64,000 nucleotides of DNA from Ferrovibrio sp965278975 (lineage in GTDB: Bacteria; Pseudomonadota; Alphaproteobacteria; Ferrovibrionales; Ferrovibrionaceae). The position numbers and the translations under genes are program-made. A model generated the notes under the pieces. The model searched no databases. It was not told where the DNA came from and worked only from the letters and a program-made list of their open reading frames with translations. The DNA is taken from assembly GCF_965278975.1 (NCBI RefSeq), contig NZ_OZ257126.1:2976001-3040000 (forward strand), in the 5' to 3' direction. Below, one piece after another: positions 18,488 through 24,920 of the stretch. The stretch's first letter is position 1, and the number at the start of each line of letters is the position of its first letter.

Positions 18488-18526
18488 TTGCATGCAAAGC
18501 CTAAAAAACAGGCATCGTATGCATGC
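18488..18526. promoter_or_regulatory. paired GCATGC-centred palindromes in a divergent promoter (candidate operator)
   Basis: The 249-bp region between the BMP binding-protein gene and the RutB-like hydrolase gene holds a perfect 10-bp palindrome TTGCATGCAA at 18488-18497 and a second GCATGC core at 18521-18526 (in TATGCATGCT). The centres are 31 bp apart, about three helical turns. The arrangement is what a dimeric repressor or activator serving both directions would use; no regulator gene lies beside it. Inference from pattern only. Confidence 0.4.
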
Positions 18527-18604
18527 TCTCTCCCGCTAAGCCCGGCTTTGCCGCTGGCAGGTTATTTGCTTTGCCTGAATCAGTATTTCCGAGGGAGAGG
18601 GTCG

Positions 18605-19399
18605 ATGAGCAAACCGAAGTCCGCCAAGACTGCCAAGCTGAAGCCGCTTTCGGCGCCTGGCGCCTATTACGCCTGGGGCGCCAGCGCCAGCCATATTGAT
18701 ATGGCGACGCCCGCCCCGGCGCCGCGGCCGGTGACGGTGAAGGCGGAGCCGCAGACCATCACCTTCGATGCGAAACGCACGGCGATGATCGTGATCGACA
18801 TGCAGAACGATTTCTGTGCGCCGGGCGGCTGGGTGGATCATATCGGCGGTGACTACCGGCCGGACCGCGCCCCGATCAAGCCGTTGCAGAAGCTGCTGCC
18901 GGTGCTGCGCAAGGCCGGCATCCCGGTGATCTGGGTCAACTGGGGCAACCGGCCCGATCTCGCCAACATGCCGCCGAACCAGATCCACCTCTACAAGAAT
19001 TCCGGCAGCGGCGTCGGCCTGGGCGATCCGCTGCCTGGCAGCGGCGCACGGGTGCTGGAAAAGGATAGCTGGGCGGCTGCCGTGGTCGATGAACTGGAGC
19101 AGATGCCCGAGGATATCAAGGTCGACAAATACCGCATCAGCGGCTTCTGGGACACACCGCTGGATTCCATCCTGCGCAATCTCGGCATCCGTACCGTGCT
19201 ATTCTCCGGCGTCAACACCGATCAATGCGTGCTGCACAGCCTGACCGATGCCAACTTCCTCGGCTATGGCTGTGTGATGGTGGAAGATTGCTGCGCCACT
19301 TCCTCACCAGCCTTCTGCACCGAGGCGACGGTGTGGAACGTGAAGAAGTGCTTTGGCTTCGTCACCAAGTCGGCCCCCCTGATCAAGGCGCTGACATGA
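18605..19399 (+). CDS. cysteine hydrolase, isochorismatase family (RutB/ureidoacrylate amidohydrolase-like)
   Basis: A 264-residue isochorismatase-fold hydrolase with triad D65 (VIDMQNDF), K175 (VDKYRISGF) and C208 (TDQCVLHSL). The segment GFWDTPLDSILRNLGIR closely resembles the equivalent part of RutB, which cleaves ureidoacrylate in pyrimidine breakdown. A Lys/Ala-rich N-terminal extension of about 50 residues precedes the domain. The ATG at 18605 follows GAGGGAGAGGG. It is divergent from the BMP-type importer operon, which ends in another cysteine hydrolase and an amidase, so it likely acts on the same imported nitrogen compound. Confidence 0.85.
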   Translation: MSKPKSAKTAKLKPLSAPGAYYAWGASASHIDMATPAPAPRPVTVKAEPQTITFDAKRTAMIVIDMQNDFCAPGGWVDHIGGDYRPDRAPIKPLQKLLPVLRKAGIPVIWVNWGNRPDLANMPPNQIHLYKNSGSGVGLGDPLPGSGARVLEKDSWAAAVVDELEQMPEDIKVDKYRISGFWDTPLDSILRNLGIRTVLFSGVNTDQCVLHSLTDANFLGYGCVMVEDCCATSSPAFCTEATVWNVKKCFGFVTKSAPLIKALT

Positions 19400-19403
19400 A
19401 GCT

Positions 19404-21248
19404 CTAGAGCGTCAGAGCTACCTCTATCGCCGTACCACCCGGGCTGCTGCGCAATTCCATGCGGGCGCCGATACGCTGCACGCGCTGGCGCATGTTGGCG
19501 AGGCCACGGCCCTGCGGTGCACTATCGGAAATGAAACCGCCGCCATCATCGGCAATATGCAGCCGCGCTTCCCCGGCCGAGACGCTCCAGGTCAGTTCCA
19601 CCCGGCGGGCACCCGAATGTTTCAGCACATTGCTCACCGCTTCCTGCAGGATGCGCAGCAATTGCAGAGCCACGCCGGGCGGCAAAGTGACTTCGGTCAT
19701 GTCGATCTGCCAGGATGAAGCAATGCCGGCGGTGGCAAGGCGCGGTTCCAGGCGGAAGCGCAGATTGGCCAGCGCATCGGCCATCGATTGCGGGCTGGCA
19801 TCCAGTGAATCGATCACCAGGCGCAGATCATCGATGCAGCCGCGCAGCAAATCGGCGGCGGCGGCCTGATCCAGGCGGCCCTTTTCCAGCGCATGAAGCG
19901 TGGTGATGAGCTGAGAACCGACGCCGTCATGCATCTCGCGCATCAGCCGGTCGCGCTCCTCGGCCACTGCCGCGACGCGCTCAAGCTGCGCGATGCGCTC
20001 GTAATGCTGCTCGATTTCCTGGGTCTTTTCAGTAACGCGATCTTCCAGTTCGCGGTTGAGCCGTGCCGCCTCGTCGAAAGCCTGGAAATAGCGGCCACCG
20101 AGGGCTGTCACCATCGCCGCCAGCATCGCCGGCGGGCCATAGCCGAGCCAGGGCGTGGGATCGAAGCGCAGCCGGCCGGTCACTACCAGCCAGTCATGCA
20201 GGCCGGCAATGGCCATCACTACGATGCCGGCCAGGATCAGCCAATAGCTCCAGTGGCCTTCGCGCCTTGCCAGTATCGCCGCCGTGCTGGCGGCCCAGGC
20301 GGCGAAGATCACTGCCAGGCCATACCAGGCGGCCAGCAGGGGCTCCAGCACTTGATTGCCGAGCGGCGCCACCGCCAGCGGCAGCACGATGCAGAGTGCC
20401 AGTGCCAGCCTTTCGCGCCAGGGTGCGGCGCGATGGGCGAAGCGGTTCACCACGATGGCCAGCAGCGCGAAACCGAGTGAGAAGCTGGCGGCGAGGAACA
20501 GATCGCCGCCGCCGAGGCCGAGCAGGCGCTGCAACGGTGACAGCCAATCGGCATCGCCGGTGAAATACAGTGCCCGCACCCCCCATAGCAGCGCCAGGGC
20601 GCAGAACCATGGATAGATACGCTCGCGCGGCCGCCGCAGCCACAGCAAAGCCATGAACAAGGCCGCCACCAGGCCGGCCATGGTGAGGGCGCGCGGCAGT
20701 TCGATGCGCCAGAGGGCCTGGCTTTGCTGGCGTTGCAGCAACCATTGCTGCGGCCCCACTTCGATCACCGACAGGCCGCCATTGATATCTCGCTCCACGC
20801 GTAACTGGATTTCCAGACGGTTGCTGCCGGGCTGCAACAGGGCGGCAGGCAGTGGCACCAGATGCGGCGGGCTGGCACGCGCTGAAAGATGCACCGCATC
20901 GAAGCCGGTCTCGCGCGCCAGCTCCACGCCGTTGAGCCGCAAGGCGAAGGCCGAATTGGCAAAGGCGATATGGGCGGCCCAGGGTGAATCCGGCTGGTAT
21001 ACCACGTCGAAATCGGCGCGATACCAGCCGAAGCCGGCATCGTTCGGACGATGCAGCCGCCAGAAATCCGGCAGGCGGCGCTGCTCCCAGGGCTGTTCGG
21101 CGAGTGACAGCCGGTCCGGCCCGGAGCTTTTCACGAAAGCGGCGTGCGTGATGCGTACCACTTCAGGCGGATGCCGGTCGGTCCCGCGAAAGGCAAACAG
21201 CAGCAGGCCGATCCCGAGAAGCGCCACGATCATGCGTGGTATCAGCAT
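19404..21248 (-). CDS. sensor histidine kinase, NarL/HisKA_3 type
   Basis: A 614-residue membrane kinase. It has one N-terminal hydrophobic segment (about residues 5-19), a periplasmic region with a galactose-binding-like fold (WYRADFDVVY, FALRLNGVEL), a membrane block of about seven segments (about 185-375; 7TM-DISM-like), a coiled coil (residues about 385-430) and a HisKA_3 domain with the phosphoacceptor H440 in REMHDGVGSQL. A GHKL ATPase follows (LQEAVSNVLKHSGA, DDGGGF, GRGLANMRQR). Starts are ambiguous: ATG 21248 is used; a TTG at 21263 would overlap the hydrolase stop. It pairs with the LuxR-type regulator two genes upstream. Confidence 0.9.
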   Translation of the reverse strand: MLIPRMIVALLGIGLLLFAFRGTDRHPPEVVRITHAAFVKSSGPDRLSLAEQPWEQRRLPDFWRLHRPNDAGFGWYRADFDVVYQPDSPWAAHIAFANSAFALRLNGVELARETGFDAVHLSARASPPHLVPLPAALLQPGSNRLEIQLRVERDINGGLSVIEVGPQQWLLQRQQSQALWRIELPRALTMAGLVAALFMALLWLRRPRERIYPWFCALALLWGVRALYFTGDADWLSPLQRLLGLGGGDLFLAASFSLGFALLAIVVNRFAHRAAPWRERLALALCIVLPLAVAPLGNQVLEPLLAAWYGLAVIFAAWAASTAAILARREGHWSYWLILAGIVVMAIAGLHDWLVVTGRLRFDPTPWLGYGPPAMLAAMVTALGGRYFQAFDEAARLNRELEDRVTEKTQEIEQHYERIAQLERVAAVAEERDRLMREMHDGVGSQLITTLHALEKGRLDQAAAADLLRGCIDDLRLVIDSLDASPQSMADALANLRFRLEPRLATAGIASSWQIDMTEVTLPPGVALQLLRILQEAVSNVLKHSGARRVELTWSVSAGEARLHIADDGGGFISDSAPQGRGLANMRQRVQRIGARMELRSSPGGTAIEVALTL

Positions 21249-21259
21249 GATCACCGGGT

Positions 21260-22102
21260 TCAAGGCAAATCACGCAGGAAGCGGCCGAGGGCTTCCCAAT
21301 AGAGTGGCTCCGCGGAAACCGTATCGTGGTTGCTCTGCGGCACCAGCACCCAGTCGCGCGGCTGGCCGGCCCAGGCATCAAACAGGATGCGGGCGCGTTC
21401 GGCCGGGATAGTCTTGTCGTCGGCGGCAACGATGAACAGGCTGGGCGCACGGATATTGCCGGCCTGCGACTTGCTGTCCATCGGATGGCGCAGGATCAGC
21501 CGCACCGGCAACAGCGGCAGGCGCGACTGCACATAGTCGCGTACGCTGTCGAAAGGCGTTGCTAGCACGATGCCGTTAACCGGGCGCCGGGCGGCAAGAT
21601 AGGTGGCGTAGTAGGAACCCAGGCTGGTGCCCATCACGGCAATGGCGCTTGGTGGCGCCAAACCATCCAGGGCGCTGCCCAGCCGATCATACCAGAGCAG
21701 GGCATCAGCCTGCATCTGCGCCTGGCCGGGCTGGCCGCCGCTGCGGCCATAGCCGCGATAATCGACCAGCAGCAGATCCCAGCCGGGATAGCCATCGCCA
21801 TGGCCAAGCCGCCAATGCACATCCTCGGCATTGCCGCCGAAATACAGCAGCACCCGGCCCGAAGCGCTGCCCTGGTTTGCCGGGCGCCACCAGCCATGCA
21901 GCCTTGTCCCGTCCGGGGCATCGATCCAGACATGGCGGGCACCGGCCACCTGCTGCACGATTTCATCGGCGCGTTCGGCGGTCAGGCTGCGCGGAAAGAA
22001 GATGCGGTTTTCCTGCGTGGCCCAGAGATAAGCCAGGATGGCGCCGTAGCCGCCGGCCAGAAGTGCCAGCCAGATCAGCAATCCACGCCGCCAACGCGCC
22101 AT
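21260..22102 (-). CDS. alpha/beta hydrolase, membrane-anchored
   Basis: A 280-residue protein. An N-terminal hydrophobic helix (residues about 8-27) would anchor it in the inner membrane. The alpha/beta hydrolase fold follows, with the oxyanion strand LLYFGGNAEDVHW, the nucleophile elbow GTSLG (S160), an acid in AADDKTIP and the catalytic His in SNHDTV. This resembles the YfhR/ABHD13-like group. The substrate is unknown. The ATG at 22102 lies 10 bp after the response-regulator stop (a TTG at 22123 is the alternative), and its end abuts the kinase gene, so it is the middle gene of a regulator-hydrolase-kinase operon. Confidence 0.85.
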   Translation of the reverse strand: MARWRRGLLIWLALLAGGYGAILAYLWATQENRIFFPRSLTAERADEIVQQVAGARHVWIDAPDGTRLHGWWRPANQGSASGRVLLYFGGNAEDVHWRLGHGDGYPGWDLLLVDYRGYGRSGGQPGQAQMQADALLWYDRLGSALDGLAPPSAIAVMGTSLGSYYATYLAARRPVNGIVLATPFDSVRDYVQSRLPLLPVRLILRHPMDSKSQAGNIRAPSLFIVAADDKTIPAERARILFDAWAGQPRDWVLVPQSNHDTVSAEPLYWEALGRFLRDLP

Positions 22103-22112
22103 GCCGATCCGC

Positions 22113-22769
22113 TCACGACGCAATCAGGCCGCGCTGGCGCGCGATATATACGGCATGCGGCCGCGAATGGGCATCCAGCTTGCGGTAGATGTTCTTCACA
22201 TGGGTTTTTACCGTGTGCGGCGAGATGAACAATGTTTCCGCCACTTCGGCGAAACCGATGCCACGCGCCACCAGTTCCAGGATCGCCACTTCGCGGCGCG
22301 ACAATGTTCCATCCTCTTGCGGTGTAGGCACGGGTGCTGCCGGCTGGTAACGCTTCAGCAGCAGGCGGGCCAGCGCCGGGCTGATCGGTGACTCGCCGGC
22401 CCGCAAGGCATGGATCGTGGCATTGAAATCACCGGGCAGAGAATCCTTCAGCAGATAGCCGGTGGCGCCGGCTTCCACGGCGCGCAGCAGGTTGTCCTCG
22501 CCGCCGAATACCGACACCACCATGATTTCGGTGGTGGGTGAAACCCGAAGGGCTGCCGCGATCACATCGAAGCCACTGCCGTCCGGCAAGCCGAGATCGA
22601 CCAGCAGCACATCGGGACGCAGGGCGGGCAGGGCGGCGGTGGCTTCCGCGACGCTGCCATACTCGGCCACCAGATGCAGCGCCGGATCGGTGCAAAGATT
22701 GTCGCGGAAGCGTTCGCGGTGCAGTAGGTCATCTTCCACCACGGCCACGGTGATGCGGGCGTTCTCCAT
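22113..22769 (-). CDS. response regulator, LuxR/NarL family
   Basis: A 218-residue regulator with a receiver domain (acidic pocket D13/D14, phosphoacceptor D58 in LLVDLGLPDG, K108 in GYLLKDS) and a C-terminal LuxR helix-turn-helix (about residues 150-215, LSRREVAILELVARG and ISPHTVKTHVKNIYRKL). It is the first gene of an operon with an alpha/beta hydrolase and a histidine kinase. A 7-2-7 inverted repeat upstream (22831-22846) may be its own binding site. Confidence 0.92.
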   Translation of the reverse strand: MENARITVAVVEDDLLHRERFRDNLCTDPALHLVAEYGSVAEATAALPALRPDVLLVDLGLPDGSGFDVIAAALRVSPTTEIMVVSVFGGEDNLLRAVEAGATGYLLKDSLPGDFNATIHALRAGESPISPALARLLLKRYQPAAPVPTPQEDGTLSRREVAILELVARGIGFAEVAETLFISPHTVKTHVKNIYRKLDAHSRPHAVYIARQRGLIAS

Positions 22770-22830
22770 GCCGGAATCATAGCAAAGCAGGCGCCACAGG
22801 CATCAGGGAATCGACAGGTCAGCCGCAAAA

Positions 22831-22846
22831 TACCCCGCGCGGGGGA
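22831..22846. promoter_or_regulatory. NarL-like 7-2-7 inverted repeat (candidate response-regulator site)
   Basis: TACCCCG - CG - CGGGGGA. The second half-site reads TCCCCCG on the other strand, one mismatch from the first; the inner 12 bp CCCCGCGCGGGG is a perfect palindrome. It sits in the 136-bp region between the NarL-type regulator gene and the divergent secreted-protein gene, 60-75 bp from either start. NarL-family proteins bind heptamers in exactly this 7-2-7 layout, so autoregulation and control of the divergent genes is inferred. Confidence 0.45.
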
Positions 22847-22905
22847 TTCTCGGGTGTCATGGCTGCTGCCTAGAGTGCGGCAAACGTGACAACAGGAGCC
22901 ACGCC

Positions 22906-23565
22906 ATGAAATTCCCGCTTCGCTATTGCATGATTCTGCTGCCACTGCTGCTGGCGGCGCCGGCGGCCAAGGCCGATGTCTTTGCCTATGGCGGGCAATG
23001 CCTGGCGAATAATGGCGGCAAGGCGGTGATGGCGCCCTGCAGCATGAGCCGGCACAACAACAATATCCGTTACATTCCCAACGAAAACGTGTTCTTCGGC
23101 CAGTTGCAGCAAGGCTCGCAATGCCTGGAGATGAACCGCAGCGGCCAGGTATTCTTCGCCACCTGCAACTTCTCCAAGTTCCAGGAATGGAAATTCACCG
23201 GCAGCGGTCAGTTCAACAATGCCGATCCGGGCCTTTGCGTGGTGCCTTCGGGCGGCGCGCTGGTTGGCCGGCCCTGCCCGACGGCGGGCTGGGTGAACCT
23301 GAGCTATACCGTGGTGAAGGTACCCAACATGAATGCGCCGCGCGGTACCGTGCTGGCTATTCGCGGCAATGACCTGATCAACAAGCAGAGCGGCGCGATT
23401 GTTTCCGGCGGTGCGGGCAACATCGTTTCCGGTGGCGCTGGCAATATCGTCTCTGGCGGTGCGGGCAACATCGTATCGGGCGGTGCGGGTAATGTGATCG
23501 CAGCGGCCGGCAAATATTCCATCGGTGCCATTGGTGCCATCGTGGCCGGCGGGGCAGGCAATTGA
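22906..23565 (+). CDS. secreted protein with lectin-like N-terminus and C-terminal IVSGGAGN repeats
   Basis: A 219-residue protein. The signal peptide (residues 1-23, cut after AKA) is followed by a Cys-containing domain of about 115 residues (YGGQCLANNGG, GSQCLEMNRSG, ATCNFSKFQEWKF) that resembles a ricin-type beta-trefoil carbohydrate-binding repeat. The C-terminus holds four tandem copies of an 8-residue unit IVSGGAGN (residues 165-196) and a fifth, IVAGGAGN, at the very end. I do not recognise a named family. A CAGGAGCC ribosome binding site supports the start. It is followed by two small genes in overlap. Confidence 0.75.
   Translation: MKFPLRYCMILLPLLLAAPAAKADVFAYGGQCLANNGGKAVMAPCSMSRHNNNIRYIPNENVFFGQLQQGSQCLEMNRSGQVFFATCNFSKFQEWKFTGSGQFNNADPGLCVVPSGGALVGRPCPTAGWVNLSYTVVKVPNMNAPRGTVLAIRGNDLINKQSGAIVSGGAGNIVSGGAGNIVSGGAGNIVSGGAGNVIAAAGKYSIGAIGAIVAGGAGN
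23398..23493 (+). repeat. four tandem 24-bp repeats inside a secreted protein gene
   Basis: Four consecutive in-frame 24-bp units (23398, 23422, 23446, 23470), each encoding IVSGGAGN. They differ mainly at third codon positions, so the peptide is conserved while the DNA has drifted, which points to selection on the protein repeat. A diverged copy (IVAGGAGN) lies at 23539-23562. Confidence 0.9.
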
Positions 23566-24146
23566 TACGGATTGCTCTCACCGGCATTACCCTGCTGCTG
23601 GCAGCAGGTGCGGCCCAGCCGGCGGCGGCACAGGATCAGTGTCCGGCTGCCGGCCGACGCTTCATCAGCGATAACGTGATGCAGCGCTCCGAGGTGATTT
23701 CGCTCGGCGAACGCGATCCGCTGCTCGGCTGCAAATTCCAGCATACGGAAGACGGCAAGCTGATCCATTTCCGCTACATAGGCGGGCTCACGCCGATAGA
23801 GCAGGTCAAGCCGGTAGCCAAGCCCAATCTCACCTCGGCGCCGCCGGTGGGGGTCTATAGCTGTGATGCGCCGATCAATATCGGCGGCATGATCATGGGG
23901 TCGCCACAAAGCGGCCTGATGTTCGGCCTGTTCGATGCCCGCCGCTATCGCGATTTTGATGGCGGCACCGGCGCCTATCAATTCGATGCCGCCAGCACCG
24001 AATTGCGCATGACCAGCGGGCCGCTGAAAGGCCAGCGCTATCGCCGCACGGGTGACACCCTGTTCAAGCCGCTCAACGACAAGGGCGAGGAGGGCGGTAT
24101 CCGCTGCGTGCATACGCCGGCTAAGTCGATGCAGGGCCGATGGTGA
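23562..24146 (+). CDS. secreted hypothetical protein
   Basis: A 194-residue protein with a signal peptide (hydrophobic core about residues 5-15, cut near AAAQ) and several Cys residues (C27, C57, C100 and C181, approximately). No family is recognised. The apparent start is a TTG that overlaps the preceding TGA (TTGA); this is the only start that keeps the signal peptide whole. The 3' end overlaps the TM2 gene by 7 bp. It is probably coexpressed with the repeat-containing secreted protein. Confidence 0.65.
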   Translation: MIRIALTGITLLLAAGAAQPAAAQDQCPAAGRRFISDNVMQRSEVISLGERDPLLGCKFQHTEDGKLIHFRYIGGLTPIEQVKPVAKPNLTSAPPVGVYSCDAPINIGGMIMGSPQSGLMFGLFDARRYRDFDGGTGAYQFDAASTELRMTSGPLKGQRYRRTGDTLFKPLNDKGEEGGIRCVHTPAKSMQGRW

Positions 24147-24511
24147 ATGGTGAGGCACTCTGGCCTGAATTGAATAGTGAGCGGCCGAGCGTCAACCGGC
24201 TGACATTGCTGTTCTTCACCATGCTCGCAGGTTTCTGGGGCGGCCATAAATTCCTGCTCGGCGCGCGGCGTGAGGGTTGGCTCTATCTGCTGCTGGCCTG
24301 GACGGCCATTCCGCTGCTCGCCAGTCTGGTCGATCTGCTCGATCTGCTGCGCCAGCCGCCCCTGGGCCACGGCTTTCTGCGCCGCCGGCTGCCGAAACGT
24401 TATCCCTGGGAGGGAGCGGTGATCGAGCGCACGACTCTGCTGCGGCTTTGCGGCTCGGCCTTGTTCATGGTGCTGCTGGTGCTTGGCTTCAGTCTTGCCG
24501 AAAGCGTCTGA
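24140..24511 (+). CDS. TM2 domain-containing membrane protein
   Basis: A 123-residue protein with two adjacent hydrophobic helices (about residues 22-38 and 47-66) framing the TM2-domain pattern FTMLAGFWGGHKFLLG followed by a short turn, and a third hydrophobic segment near the C-terminus (about 103-120). TM2 proteins are small inner-membrane proteins of unknown function. It overlaps the previous secreted protein gene by 7 bp and closes this three-gene unit. Confidence 0.75.
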   Translation: MVNGEALWPELNSERPSVNRLTLLFFTMLAGFWGGHKFLLGARREGWLYLLLAWTAIPLLASLVDLLDLLRQPPLGHGFLRRRLPKRYPWEGAVIERTTLLRLCGSALFMVLLVLGFSLAESV

Positions 24512-24920
24512 TCCCGCGCCGGCGGAGTCGCTGCTGGGTCATGCCACCGGGCGTCCAACTTCACTGCATTTCAGAACCGTTTGCAGGCGTTCTACCTTGG
24601 GACGCACGATTGCACATTGCGTCAAGATTATGGGATAAAAAACCTAAAACCCTCCCTGGGCGTGTATCGGCTAATTTGCTACACGGCATTCAAACTTAAC
24701 GGAATTATTCAGAAAAATGACGCAATAAGTCTAAAAATGACAGATGTTAGATGATTGTTGTATCGCATAGAAGTTGCTTAATAGTAGTTGCTGGTGGGCT
24801 TTTCGCCGGGTAATTTCATTGCCAAGAGCGATCCCGCGCATTTTGAGACAGCTGCCGCTTCGATACGGAACATGGTTTGTTCCAGTTTGTAGACGGCCTG
24901 TGGTTGTAGAGGCACTTGCC
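24512..24920. other. 409-bp AT-rich intergenic region upstream of the giant gene
   Basis: No convincing gene is seen. The stretch is clearly more AT-rich than its surroundings, particularly 24600-24800. A possible promoter is TTGCAC (24610-24615), 18 bases, GATAAA (24634-24639), which would leave a leader of about 280 bases before the ATG at 24921. The giant protein's frame is open back to 24774, but the N-terminal residues that would add show no conserved features. Confidence 0.4.
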
